From: Planomonospora_B alba
Lineage (GTDB): Bacteria; Actinomycetota; Actinomycetes; Streptosporangiales; Streptosporangiaceae
Direction of reading: 5' to 3'
Length of the DNA: 64,000 nt
NCBI RefSeq assembly: GCF_039534085.1
Contig: NZ_BAAAUT010000020.1
Coordinates: 51,801 to 115,800, forward strand
A program made the position numbers and the translations under genes. Under the pieces are notes generated by a model. It saw nothing but the letters and a program-made list of their open reading frames with translations. It searched no databases and had not been told where the DNA came from. The stretch's first letter is position 1. The number at the start of each line of letters is the position of its first letter. Shown piece by piece: positions 22,925 to 30,876 of this stretch.

Positions 22925-23269
22925 ATGGATCTCAAGCGATTCACCGGTGTTCTCGCGGGCACGGCCGTCGCCGGGAGCGGCGCGCTCGTCTTCGGCCTCG
23001 CCACGGCGGCACCCGCCGCCGCGGACGACTGCGTCTACAAGGTCAGGACCCAGCAGAGCAGCCTCAACGTCCGCAGCGGCCCGTCGAGCAGCAGCGCCGT
23101 CATCGACAGCCTCGGCCACCACGACTACACCGTCGGCGGCTGCGGGACCCACGGCACCGGGGTGAACGCCGGCAAGTGGCGGAACGTGCAGGGGACCACC
23201 CACGGCAGGAACGGGTTCGCGCACGGCGACTTCCTGACCAAGCTGGGGAAGGTCACCGTGGAGCCCTGA
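22925..23269 (+). CDS. Secreted small SH3b-like domain protein
   Basis: A 114-residue exported protein. Signal peptide MDLKRFTGVLAGTAVAGSGA with cleavage after the APAAA region, then a bacterial SH3-type domain (YKVRTQQSSLNVRSGPSSSS, about 38-57) with two cysteines (C36, C72) able to pair. Such domains bind peptidoglycan or proteins in the wall. ATG 22925 has GGGAGAGG upstream. It stands alone, followed by a strong terminator. Small secreted SH3 proteins of this type are common in actinomycetes without assigned function. Confidence 0.85.
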   Translation: MDLKRFTGVLAGTAVAGSGALVFGLATAAPAAADDCVYKVRTQQSSLNVRSGPSSSSAVIDSLGHHDYTVGGCGTHGTGVNAGKWRNVQGTTHGRNGFAHGDFLTKLGKVTVEP

Positions 23270-23305
23270 CCCGGCGGGGAGGGACCACCCGGTCCCGGAG
23301 ACGAC

Positions 23306-23333
23306 AAAGGGCCGCCCGTCCGGGCGGCCCTTT
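23306..23333 (+). terminator. Strong terminator after the SH3b-like gene
   Basis: AAAGGGCCGCCCG (23306-23318) pairs with CGGGCGGCCCTTT (23321-23333): a 13-base perfect stem with A/T ends and only two unpaired bases between the arms, a good intrinsic terminator 36 bases past the stop codon. The symmetric A/T flanks would also work for transcripts from the right. Confidence 0.85.
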
Positions 23334-23369
23334 CCCCGTGCACGGCGCCCCGCGCGCCCCGGCGCACCG

Positions 23370-23411
23370 CCGTACGGCGTGCGCGGCGCCTCCGTACGGC
23401 GTGCGCGGCGC
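23370..23411 (+). repeat. Two-copy 20-bp repeat containing CCGTACGG
   Basis: CCGTACGGCGTGCGCGGCGC occurs at 23370-23389 and again at 23392-23411, 22 bases apart, just past the icd stop codon. Each copy starts with the palindrome CCGTACGG, which is over-represented across this window. Confidence 0.8.
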
Positions 23412-23461
23412 TCAGCGCGCCGGGGAGGCGGTCAGGCCGTCCCCCCGGCGGGAAGGAAGCG

Positions 23462-24676
23462 TCAGGCCATCTTCCGCTTCAGGTTCTCGTCCAGGGCCGC
23501 CAGGAAGTCCTGGGTGGTCAGCCACTCGGCGTCGCCGCCGACGAGCAGGGCGAGGTCCTTGGTCATCTGGCCGCCCTCGACGGTCTCGATGCAGACCTGC
23601 TCCAGCTTCTCGGCGAACTCGATCACCGCGGGGGTGTTGTCGAGCTTGCCGCGGTGGGCGAGGCCGCGGGTCCACGCGAAGATCGAGGCGATCGGGTTGG
23701 TGGAGGTCGGCTTGCCCTGCTGGTGCTGGCGGTAGTGGCGGGTCACGGTGCCGTGCGCGGCCTCGGCCTCGACGGTCCGGCCGTCGGGGGTCATCAGGAC
23801 CGAGGTCATAAGGCCGAGCGAGCCGAAGCCCTGCGCGACGGTGTCGGACTGCACGTCGCCGTCGTAGTTCTTGCAGGCCCAGACGTAGCCGCCCTCCCAC
23901 TTCAGGGCCGAGGCGACCATGTCGTCGATGAGGCGGTGCTCGTAGGTGAGGCCGGCCTCCTCGAACTCCTTCTTGAACTCGGTCTCGTAGACCTCGGCGA
24001 AGATGTCCTTGAAGCGCCCGTCGTAGGCCTTCATGATCGTGTTCTTCGTCGACAGGTAGACCGGGTAGTTGCGGGCCAGGCCGTACCGCATGGAGGCGCG
24101 GGCGAAGTCGCGGATGGACTCGTCCAGGTTGTACATCGCCATCGCGACGCCGGAGCCCGGGAAGTCGAAGACGTTGAGCTCGATCGGCTCGGAGCCGTCC
24201 TTCGGCGTGAAGGTGAGGGTCAGGGTGCCCTCGCCCGGGATCTTCAGGTCGGTGGCGCGGTACTGGTCGCCGAAGGCGTGACGGCCGACGACGATCGGCT
24301 TGGTCCAGCCGGGCACGAGCCGCGGCACGTTGGACATGATGATCGGCTCGCGGAAGATGACGCCGCCGAGGATGTTGCGGATGGTCCCGTTCGGGGACTT
24401 CCACATCTTCTTGAGGCCGAACTCCTCGACGCGGGCCTCGTCCGGGGTGATCGTGGCGCACTTGACGCCGACGCCGTACTGCTTGATCGCGTTGGCGGCG
24501 TCGATGGTCACCTGGTCGTCGGTGGCGTCGCGGTGCTCGATGCCGAGGTCGTAGTACTTCAGGTCGACGTCGAGGTAGGGAAGGATCAGCTGGTCCTTGA
24601 TGAACTGCCAGATGATCCGGGTCATCTCGTCGCCGTCAAGCTCGACGACCGGGCCCTCTACCTTGATCTTGGGCAT
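23462..24676 (-). CDS. icd: NADP-dependent isocitrate dehydrogenase (dimeric, eukaryote-like type)
   Basis: A 404-residue cytoplasmic enzyme that oxidatively decarboxylates isocitrate to 2-oxoglutarate, making NADPH. It starts MPKIKVEGPVVELDGDEMTR and contains KSPNGTIRNILGG (substrate Ser/Asn/Arg site, about 94-106), LSTKNTIMKAYDGRF, DDMVASALK with metal-binding aspartates (about 250-258), and EAEAAHGTVTRHYRQHQQGK (about 303-322), the NADP-specificity segment of the homodimeric type II enzymes rather than the E. coli or monomeric type. ATG 24676 with AGGGGAA upstream. A full-length ordinary TCA gene; direct 20-mer repeats and the SH3 gene terminator lie downstream. Confidence 0.96.
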   Translation of the reverse strand: MPKIKVEGPVVELDGDEMTRIIWQFIKDQLILPYLDVDLKYYDLGIEHRDATDDQVTIDAANAIKQYGVGVKCATITPDEARVEEFGLKKMWKSPNGTIRNILGGVIFREPIIMSNVPRLVPGWTKPIVVGRHAFGDQYRATDLKIPGEGTLTLTFTPKDGSEPIELNVFDFPGSGVAMAMYNLDESIRDFARASMRYGLARNYPVYLSTKNTIMKAYDGRFKDIFAEVYETEFKKEFEEAGLTYEHRLIDDMVASALKWEGGYVWACKNYDGDVQSDTVAQGFGSLGLMTSVLMTPDGRTVEAEAAHGTVTRHYRQHQQGKPTSTNPIASIFAWTRGLAHRGKLDNTPAVIEFAEKLEQVCIETVEGGQMTKDLALLVGGDAEWLTTQDFLAALDENLKRKMA

Positions 24677-24821
24677 GCGTGTGGTTCCCCTTCTGAACTA
24701 ACACTGGCCAGACAGTCCTTTTGAGGCTCACTGGCCGTTGAGGCTATCGGACGGCCCTGTGCGGCACGCGGGCCACCCGGTCATCCGACGACTGCCCGCG
24801 GACACGCCGCGGTCGATCCGT

Positions 24822-25097
24822 TCACCGCGGCATCAGCCACGGGTATTCCAGCAGCAACGATCCGGCCATCAGCGCGGCCCCGAGCAGGGCGAGCGTGACG
24901 ACGTCGGTCGTCTTCTTCCGTACGGCCAGCCGCCCGCCTCCGGCGAGCCGTACCACGGCGCCCAGCATGATGACGGCGCCGAGTGAGAAGCCTCCCCACT
25001 CGACGTCGACCATGACCGCTGAGGCGACGGCGAGGACCGCGCCCGCCAGCACCAGCGGGTACGGCCCCCAGCGTTCTTCGGTCGTGTGCGCGTTCAC
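24822..25097 (-). CDS. DUF3017 small membrane protein
   Basis: A 91-residue protein with three hydrophobic segments (PLVLAGAVLAVASAVMV; SLGAVIMLGAVVRLA; VVTLALLGAALMAGSLLL), separated by the basic loop GGGRLAVRKKTTD, matching DUF3017. The GTG start at 25097 overlaps the TGA of the citrate synthase gene by four bases (GTGA), indicating translational coupling; a longer frame would start inside that gene. DUF3017 genes are often near folD and mdh in actinomycetes (recalled), consistent with this neighbourhood. Function unknown. Confidence 0.8.
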   Translation of the reverse strand: MNAHTTEERWGPYPLVLAGAVLAVASAVMVDVEWGGFSLGAVIMLGAVVRLAGGGRLAVRKKTTDVVTLALLGAALMAGSLLLEYPWLMPR

Positions 25098-26215
25098 CGC
25101 TCGCCGATCGGCTTCCACTTCTGGTCCCGCTCGCCGATGTACTCGCTGTCCGGGCGGATCAGCCGGTTGTCGGCGTGCTGCTCGATGACGTGTGCGGTCC
25201 ATCCTGACATGCGGCTGACCGAGAAAACCGGCGTGAACAGGTCGGTCGGGATGCCGAGGTAGTGGTAGACCGTCGCGGCGTAGAAGTCGACGTTCGGGTA
25301 GAGGCCCTTCGTCTCGAAGACGACCTCCTCCATCTCCTTCGACATCCGGTAGTAGGTGTCGTCACCGGACGCCTCGGCGAGTTCCTGCGACATCTTGCGC
25401 AGGTGCGTGGCGCGCGGGTCCTCGGTCTTGTAGACCCGGTGGCCGAAGCCCATGATCTTCTCGCCGGCCGCCAGCTTGTCGCGTACGGCCTGCGCCACGC
25501 CGCTCGGGTCGAGCGACTCCAGGGTCCGCATGACCTGCTCGTTCGCTCCGCCGTGCAGCGGGCCCTTCAGCGTGCCGATCGCGGCGACGATCGCCGAGTG
25601 CATGTCCGACAGGGTCGCGGCGCAGACCCGGGCGGCGAACGTCGAGGCGTTCATGGTGTGGTCGGCGTGCAGGACGAGGCAGGTGTCGAAGATCTCCACC
25701 GCGCGGGCGTCCGCGGGACGACCGGTGATCTGCAGCAGGAAGTTCGCCGCGACGCTGAGCTCCGGGTCCGGCTCCGGGGCCGGCGTGCCGGTCCGGGCCG
25801 CGTGGTAGCGGGCCACGAGCAGGGGCTGCTGCGCGGTGAGGCGGGCCGCCTTGCGCCGGTTCGCGTCGGGCGCGTTGGAGTCCTTGTCCGGGTCGTCGGC
25901 GCCGGCGAGCGAGACCAGCGTGCGCAGCGCCTCCATCGGCGCCTGCTTGGCCGCGACCTCGGCGATGTTCGCCTCCACCAGGGCGCCGAGCGTGCGCCCT
26001 GCGGCCAGCTCCGCCCCGTAGGCGGCCAGCTGCTCCCGGGTGGGGAGCGTGCCGCACTGCAGCAGGTGGGCGATCTCTTCGAACGTGGTGCGGCCGGCCA
26101 GCTCGTGGATGTCGTATCCGCGGTAGAAGAGGCGACCGGCCTTGCCGTCGATGTCGCTGAGCGCTGTGGACGCGGCTACGACATCGGCGAGGCCTTTGGT
26201 GGGCTTGTCCGCCAT
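25094..26215 (-). CDS. Citrate synthase family protein
   Basis: A 373-residue short-form citrate synthase condensing oxaloacetate (or possibly propionyl-CoA in a methylcitrate variant) with acyl-CoA. Signatures: YRGYDIHELA near the N-terminus; FDTCLVLHADHTMNAST; active-site histidines in GPLHGGANEQV and GFGHRVYKTEDPRA; catalytic aspartate in YPNVDFYAATVYHYLG; and the C-terminal SRMSGWTAHVIEQHADNRL. Length fits citrate/2-methylcitrate synthases of the small type; no prpB or prpD lies beside it, so citrate synthase is preferred. ATG 26215 preceded by GGAGGAAAC. The downstream DUF3017 gene overlaps by four bases. Confidence 0.93.
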   Translation of the reverse strand: MADKPTKGLADVVAASTALSDIDGKAGRLFYRGYDIHELAGRTTFEEIAHLLQCGTLPTREQLAAYGAELAAGRTLGALVEANIAEVAAKQAPMEALRTLVSLAGADDPDKDSNAPDANRRKAARLTAQQPLLVARYHAARTGTPAPEPDPELSVAANFLLQITGRPADARAVEIFDTCLVLHADHTMNASTFAARVCAATLSDMHSAIVAAIGTLKGPLHGGANEQVMRTLESLDPSGVAQAVRDKLAAGEKIMGFGHRVYKTEDPRATHLRKMSQELAEASGDDTYYRMSKEMEEVVFETKGLYPNVDFYAATVYHYLGIPTDLFTPVFSVSRMSGWTAHVIEQHADNRLIRPDSEYIGERDQKWKPIGER

Positions 26216-26359
26216 GAGTGTTTCCTCCGCATATCGTCGCCCGAAGTCTACCCGTGAGCAGGGGAAACCTTTTCAGGAGGTCCAGACCAATTTCAGGAAG
26301 GATTCTGCTTCTGGCAAAGGAGATTCCCCATCCCCTCGTTTGGGTAAGCCGGAGCTGTA

Positions 26360-26370
26360 GTAACAGTTAC
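26360..26370. promoter_or_regulatory. Short palindrome upstream of the FHA gene
   Basis: GTAACAGTTAC at 26360-26370 is a palindrome with one central base, 26 bases upstream of the FHA gene start and within the divergent region shared with citrate synthase. It could be a -10-proximal operator. Nothing else in the 181-base gap is callable except AT-richer stretches near 26270-26330. Confidence 0.4.
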
Positions 26371-26396
26371 GGCGGGCTACCTGGGGAGGAACTGCC

Positions 26397-27050
26397 GTGG
26401 AGGGGCCGTTCATACGCATCGAGGACACCGGCGAGGTGGTCCCGTTGCGCCCCGAGATCACGACGGTCGGGCGAGGCAGAGGGGTCGACATCCGGCTCAC
26501 CGATCCGAGCGTGTCCCGGCTGCACGCGGAATTCGTCCGGCGCGGACCCTATCTGTACGTCGTCGACCTGGGCCTGTCCCGCAACGGCACGCGGGTGAAC
26601 GGCAGGCCGATCGCCCGGAGGGTCCTCGACGACGGCGACGTCGTCTCCTTCGGCGCCGCCCGGGCCAGGATCGGCGGGGTCCCGCGCGAGGACTTCGTCC
26701 CCGAGGTCGAGCTCCGCCGCGCCGCGGCGCCGGAGCTGACCCGGCGGGAGGTGGACGTGCTGACGTCCCTGTGCCGGCCCGCGCTCTCGGACGAGGCGTT
26801 CGTCGCCCCGGCCACCGCGCGGGAGATCGCGGACGATCTGGTGGTGACGGAGGCGGCGGTCAAGCAGCACCTCCTCCGCCTTTACCAGAAATTCCGCATC
26901 CCGGAGGGGACCAACCGGCGCACCCGGCTGGCCAACGAGGTCGTCGCCCTGGGGCTGGTCAGGCCCACCCCGGTGGTGCCGACGCAGCGCACGACCGGCG
27001 CCCCGGAGCCGTCTCCGGCGACGGGAGCGGTGGGCCGCCGGGCGTCCTAG
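26397..27050 (+). CDS. FHA-domain protein with C-terminal DNA-binding-like domain
   Basis: A 217-residue cytoplasmic protein. The N-terminal FHA domain (about 5-95) has the conserved pattern VGRGRGVDIRL, then SVSRLHAEFVRRGPYL (the S-x-x-H), then LGLSRNGTRVNG with the N-G-T; these bind phosphothreonine on partners of Ser/Thr kinases. Residues 112-188 are helical and resemble a winged/LuxR-like helix-turn-helix (LTRREVDVLTSL, TAREIADDLVVTEAAVKQHL, LRLYQKFRI). The combination suggests a phosphorylation-controlled transcription regulator. GTG start with GGGGAGGA upstream. It diverges from citrate synthase; the target is unknown. Confidence 0.85.
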   Translation: MEGPFIRIEDTGEVVPLRPEITTVGRGRGVDIRLTDPSVSRLHAEFVRRGPYLYVVDLGLSRNGTRVNGRPIARRVLDDGDVVSFGAARARIGGVPREDFVPEVELRRAAAPELTRREVDVLTSLCRPALSDEAFVAPATAREIADDLVVTEAAVKQHLLRLYQKFRIPEGTNRRTRLANEVVALGLVRPTPVVPTQRTTGAPEPSPATGAVGRRAS

Positions 27051-27085
27051 CCTCCGGCCCGCCGGCTCGGGGCGGCGGTCCGGGG

Positions 27086-27943
27086 TCAGCCCCGGGCGGC
27101 CTGCCGCTCGGCGGCCTCGACCACGTTGGCCAGCAGCAGGGCCCGGGTCATCGGGCCCACGCCTCCGGGGTTGGGGGTGAGGAAGCCGGCGACCTCCGCG
27201 ACGTCGGGGGCGACGTCACCGGCGATCCTGCCGTCGACCCGCGAGACGCCCACATCGAGCACGGCGGCGCCGGGCTTGACCATGTCCGCGGTGATCAGGT
27301 TCGGCACGCCCGCGGCGGCGACGACGATGTCGGCGCGCCGGGTGTGGGCGGCCAGGTCCTGGGTGCCGGTGTGGCAGAGCGTCACGGTGGCGTTCTCCGA
27401 GCGGCGGGTCAGCAGCAGGCCGAGCGAGCGGCCCACCGTGATCCCGCGGCCCACCACGACGACCTCGGCGCCCTTGGTCGGCACGCCGTACTCCTGCAGG
27501 AGCAGGACGATCCCGTGCGGCGTGCAGGGCAGCGGCGCGTCGACCATGTGCACCAGGCGGCCCAGGTTGACCGGGTGCAGGCCGTCGGCGTCCTTGGCCG
27601 GGTCCATCCGCTCCAGGAGCGCCTGGGTGTCCAGGTGCCGGGGCAGCGGGAGCTGGACGATGTAGCCGGTGCACTCCGGCGAGGCGTTGAGCTCGTCGAT
27701 GACCTCCTCGACCTCCGCCTGCGTGGCGTTGTCCGGCATGTCCTTGCGGATGGAGGCGATGCCGACCTCCGCGCAGTCGCGGTGCTTGCCCGCGACGTAG
27801 ATCTGGCTGCCGGGGTCGTCGCCGACGAGAACGGTGCCGAGTCCGGGGGTGATCCCCCGCTCCTTGAGCACGGCCACCCGCTCCGCCAGGTCTGCCTTGA
27901 TCCTCGCCGCGGTGGCCTTGCCGTCCAGAATCTGCGCGCTCAT
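27086..27943 (-). CDS. folD: Bifunctional methylenetetrahydrofolate dehydrogenase/cyclohydrolase
   Basis: A 285-residue FolD that interconverts 5,10-methylene-THF and 10-formyl-THF, feeding purine synthesis (purN and purH lie just upstream on the same strand). Features: QILDGKATAARIKADL at the N-terminus; YVAGKHRDCAEVGIAS, with the catalytic lysine; VQLPLPRHLDTQALL and DADGLHPVNLGRL; the NADP-binding VVGRGITVGRSLGLLL; and VDGRIAGDVAPDV near the C-terminus. Length is standard. ATG 27943 with GAAGG upstream. Probably independent of or co-transcribed with the small membrane gene at 27992. Confidence 0.96.
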   Translation of the reverse strand: MSAQILDGKATAARIKADLAERVAVLKERGITPGLGTVLVGDDPGSQIYVAGKHRDCAEVGIASIRKDMPDNATQAEVEEVIDELNASPECTGYIVQLPLPRHLDTQALLERMDPAKDADGLHPVNLGRLVHMVDAPLPCTPHGIVLLLQEYGVPTKGAEVVVVGRGITVGRSLGLLLTRRSENATVTLCHTGTQDLAAHTRRADIVVAAAGVPNLITADMVKPGAAVLDVGVSRVDGRIAGDVAPDVAEVAGFLTPNPGGVGPMTRALLLANVVEAAERQAARG

Positions 27944-27991
27944 GTGTCCAACCTTCTCATGAGATCATCCGCGCGCGGCCACCGCCGGGGG

Positions 27992-28165
27992 TCACCCCTG
28001 CTCGGCCTCCCGCCGCTCGATGATCCGGCGCGTGAAGGGGATGCGCTCCACGGCCTTCGCGCCCAGGTAGCCCGCGACGAGGGCGAGCAGCACCAGGAAG
28101 AACGGGCTCTGCCAGAAGCCGTTGGCCATCATCATCGTCGGCAGTAGAACGTCGAGCATGGTCAT
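27992..28165 (-). CDS. Small single-helix membrane protein
   Basis: A protein of about 57 residues, MTMLDVLLPTMMMANGFWQS, then one hydrophobic helix (PFFLVLLALVAGYLGAKAV) and a charged C-terminus (RIIERREAEQ). Start ATG 28165 is favoured by GGAG six bases upstream; a GTG at 28177 is possible. It lies 48 bases upstream of folD on the same strand. No recognised family; hypothetical. Confidence 0.5.
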   Translation of the reverse strand: MTMLDVLLPTMMMANGFWQSPFFLVLLALVAGYLGAKAVERIPFTRRIIERREAEQG

Positions 28166-28457
28166 GGGGGTCTCCACGGGAGAGGGAAGGGACGACTCAG
28201 GTTAGAGGGAGTTCAAACCTCATCGAGCCCGAAAATTATGGTCAACCGGCCACCTTTTTGTGTCCTCGGTCCCGGTGATCCGGTCGCGCTCCGGTCCGGC
28301 CGGGATCCGGCACGGGCGGGCGCCGTCGTGACCTGGGCGGGGAGGGCCTTCGCAGGCGGCACACCCTGTATCGGCGGGCCGTGCCCCCGCCGTAGGGCTT
28401 TGCCGGAAGTTCCTCTTCGCCGGAATCCTCCGGAAGCCCTCTCGCGGAGAACGCGCG
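28166..28457. other. Intergenic stretch, no gene seen
   Basis: Between the small membrane gene and the purH terminator. The AT-rich patch around 28200-28255 is probably the promoter of the minus-strand small gene and folD. A plus-strand frame at 28238 has no protein-like composition. A partial inverted pair (AGGGCTT near 28395 and AAGCCCT near 28434) may give a weak hairpin. Nothing else is callable. Confidence 0.4.
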
Positions 28458-28496
28458 ACGGGCGTCCCGCCGGGAGGACCCCGGCGGGACGCCCGT
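28458..28496 (-). terminator. Strong purH terminator
   Basis: A 17-base perfect stem: ACGGGCGTCCCGCCGGG (28458-28474) and its complement at 28480-28496, with a 5-base loop, nine bases past the purH stop. It is one of the longest perfect hairpins in the window and clearly ends the purN-purH transcript. Confidence 0.9.
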
Positions 28497-28504
28497 GAGA
28501 AGCC

Positions 28505-30049
28505 CTAGTGGAAGAAGTGGCGGGTGCCGGTGAAGTAGAGCGTGACGCCCGCGGCCTCGGCCGCGGCGATCACCTCGTCGTCCCGGATCGAGCCGCCGGG
28601 CTCCACGACCGCCTTCACGCCCGCGTCGATGAGCACCTTCAGGCCGTCGGCGAAGGGGAAGAAGGCGTCGGAGGCGGCCACGGACCCGGCGGCGCGGTCA
28701 CCGGCCCGGGAGACCGCGAGCTGGGCCGAGTCGACCCGGTTGACCTGCCCCATGCCGACGCCGACGCTCGCGCCGCCGGAGGCCAGCAGGATCGCGTTGG
28801 ACTTCACCGAGCGGCACGCCGTCCAGGCGAAGGCCAGGTCGGCGAGGACCTCCGGCGAGGCCGCGGGGCCCGCCTTGAGCTCCCAGGTGGCGGGGTCGTC
28901 GCCGGGGGCGTCCACCCGGTCGGCGGTCTGCACCAGCAGGCCGCCGTCGATCCGGCGGAACTCGGTCGGGTCGGCCGGCCCCTCCGGGCAGGCCAGCAGC
29001 CGCAGGTTCTTCTTCTCCTTCAGCACGGCCAGCGCCTCGTCGGCGAAGGAGGGCGCCACCACGACCTCGGTGAAGACCTCGGCGATCTGCCGGGCCAGCT
29101 CCCCGGTGACCTCGCCGTTGACCGCGATCACGCCGCCGTAGGCGGACACCGGGTCGCAGGCGTGCGCCTTGCGGTGCGCCTCCGCCACGTCGGCGCCGAC
29201 CGCGATGCCGCACGGGTTCTGGTGCTTGATGATCGCGACGGCGGGCTCGGCGAAGTCCCACGCGGCCCGCCAGGCGGCGTCCGCGTCGAGGTAGTTGTTG
29301 TACGACATCTCCTTGCCGTGCAGCTGCTCGGCGCCCGCCAGCCCGCCGGTGCCGGCGCTGTAGAGCGCGGCGCGCTGGTGCGGGTTCTCGCCGTAGCGCA
29401 GGGAGGCCGCCAGCTCCCACGAGGCGCCCCTGTAGGCCGGCCAGGCGCCGTCCTCCGCCGCGTAGACGTCGGCGAACCACGAGGCGACCGCGGTGTCGTA
29501 GGCGGCGGTGTGGGCGTAGGCGGCGGCGGCCAGGCGGCGGCGCTCGGTGAGGGTGAACCCGCCCGCGGCGACCGCGGCGAGCACGTCGCCGTAGGCGGCG
29601 GGGTCCACCACGACCGCGGCGGTGCCGTGGTTCTTGGCGGCGGCGCGGATCATCGCCGGGCCGCCGATGTCGATCTGCTCCACGCACTCGGCGTCGGAGG
29701 CGCCGGAGGCGACGGTCTGCCGGAACGGGTAGAGGTTGACCACGACCAGCTGGAACGGCTCGATCTCCAGCTCCTCCAGCTGCGCGACGTGCGCGGGGTT
29801 GCCCCCGTCGGCCAGCAGGCCGGCGTGCACGCGCGGGTGCAGGGTCTTGACGCGGCCGTCGAGGCACTCGGGGAAGCCGGTCAGCGCCTCGACGGGGGTG
29901 ACCGGGACACCGAAGGAGGCGATCTTCGCGGCGGTGCCGCCGGTGGAGACGATCTCCACCCCGGCGGCGTCGAGCCCGCGTGCCAGCTCCTCCAGCCCGC
30001 TCTTGTCGTACACCGCGATCAACGCGCGCCGGATGGCGATGCGGGTCAC
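28505..30049 (-). CDS. purH: Bifunctional AICAR transformylase/IMP cyclohydrolase
   Basis: A 514-residue PurH carrying out the last two steps of de novo IMP synthesis with 10-formyl-THF. The N-terminal MGS-like IMP cyclohydrolase domain (1-190) shows RALIAVYDKSGLEELARGL, TGGTAAKI, GRVKTLHPRVHAGLL; the C-terminal transformylase domain contains LRYGENPHQRAALY, GKEMSYNNYLDADAAW, IKHQNPCGIAVG (with the catalytic K-H), and ASDAFFPFADGL. Full length, and the ending TGTRHFFH is typical (G-x-RHF-x-H). ATG 30049; upstream AGGAGG. Downstream of purN by 118 bases that contain a GC-rich palindromic stretch. A 17-bp hairpin terminates it. Confidence 0.97.
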   Translation of the reverse strand: MTRIAIRRALIAVYDKSGLEELARGLDAAGVEIVSTGGTAAKIASFGVPVTPVEALTGFPECLDGRVKTLHPRVHAGLLADGGNPAHVAQLEELEIEPFQLVVVNLYPFRQTVASGASDAECVEQIDIGGPAMIRAAAKNHGTAAVVVDPAAYGDVLAAVAAGGFTLTERRRLAAAAYAHTAAYDTAVASWFADVYAAEDGAWPAYRGASWELAASLRYGENPHQRAALYSAGTGGLAGAEQLHGKEMSYNNYLDADAAWRAAWDFAEPAVAIIKHQNPCGIAVGADVAEAHRKAHACDPVSAYGGVIAVNGEVTGELARQIAEVFTEVVVAPSFADEALAVLKEKKNLRLLACPEGPADPTEFRRIDGGLLVQTADRVDAPGDDPATWELKAGPAASPEVLADLAFAWTACRSVKSNAILLASGGASVGVGMGQVNRVDSAQLAVSRAGDRAAGSVAASDAFFPFADGLKVLIDAGVKAVVEPGGSIRDDEVIAAAEAAGVTLYFTGTRHFFH

Positions 30050-30167
30050 TTTCGATCCTCCTGTTTGTTCCGGTTGTCCGGGGCGCCCGGCTCATCCGCC
30101 GGGTCGCCGGGTCTTGCGGGTGCCGGCCCCGCCGGGGCCGCGGCGGGGCGCCGGGCCCCGCGGGTCC

Positions 30168-30794
30168 TCAGCCGGGACCGGCGGCCCGTCCGAGGCGGAC
30201 GGTCCGGCCGGTCACGGTCCAGCCCTCACGGGCCATCCGGCCGACGGTGTCGACGAGCAGCCCCCGCTCGACGGCCTTGATGCGCTCGTGCAGGGTCTGC
30301 TCGTCGTCCCCGTCGTAGACGCGCACGGCCTCCTGGGCGATGATCGGTCCGGTGTCCACCCCCGCGTCGGCGAGCATCACCGTGCAGCCGGTGACCCGCA
30401 CGCCGTACGCGAGGGCGTCGCGCACCCCGTGCGCACCGGGGAACGACGGCAGCAGCGCGGGGTGGGTGTTGAGCACGGGGAAGGCGCTCAGCACCGGCTC
30501 GCCGATGATCTTCATGAAGCCGGCGCAGACCACCAGGTCGGGCTTGTGCTCGGCGATCCTGGCCGCGAGCGCCCGGTCCCACTCGTCGCGGGACGGGTGG
30601 TCCCCGAGGCGCTCGACGAAGGCCGGCACCCCGGCGCGCTCCGCGCGGGCCAGCCCCTCGATCCCGTCGCGGTCGGCGCCCACCGCCACGATCCGGGCGC
30701 CGTAACCCTCGTCCGCCGCGGCGTCCAGCAGGGCCTGTAGGTTGGTTCCAGAGCCGGAAACGAGAACCACAAGCCGGGCGGCCTGGGATGACAC
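30168..30794 (-). CDS. purN: Phosphoribosylglycinamide formyltransferase
   Basis: A 208-residue GART that formylates GAR with 10-formyl-THF, third step of purine synthesis. Signatures: LVVLVSGSGTNLQALLDA, VVCAGFMKIIG, LNTHPALLPSFPGAHGVRDA (catalytic Asn/His) and GCTVMLADAGVDTGPIIAQE (catalytic Asp). I chose GTG 30794 because TGGAG lies about 12 bases upstream and the frame above it has no homology-like content. First gene of the purN-purH unit; its promoter region contains direct repeats shared with the divergent membrane gene. Confidence 0.96.
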   Translation of the reverse strand: MSSQAARLVVLVSGSGTNLQALLDAAADEGYGARIVAVGADRDGIEGLARAERAGVPAFVERLGDHPSRDEWDRALAARIAEHKPDLVVCAGFMKIIGEPVLSAFPVLNTHPALLPSFPGAHGVRDALAYGVRVTGCTVMLADAGVDTGPIIAQEAVRVYDGDDEQTLHERIKAVERGLLVDTVGRMAREGWTVTGRTVRLGRAAGPG

Positions 30795-30802
30795 CGACGC
30801 AC

Positions 30803-30858
30803 TCCATTCGGACGGGGACTCACGCCGCTGCAAGGGTATAGGTCCGTCCATTCGGACG
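30803..30858. promoter_or_regulatory. Repeated 12-mer and dyad in the purN divergent promoter
   Basis: TCCATTCGGACG occurs at 30803-30814 and again at 30847-30858. The second copy is part of a dyad GTCCG-N6-CGGAC (30842-30857). The two copies flank the purN start region and the promoter of the divergent gene at 30877, with TATAGGT between (30838-30844) as a possible -10. A purine or other metabolic regulator is plausible, but the motif is not one I can name. Confidence 0.5.
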
Positions 30859-30876
30859 ACGCAAGGAGGGCATGCA

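Noticed and set aside
28200..28225. GTTCAAACC-like T-arm sequence suggesting a tRNA
   Set aside because: No acceptor stem or anticodon arm can be built around it.
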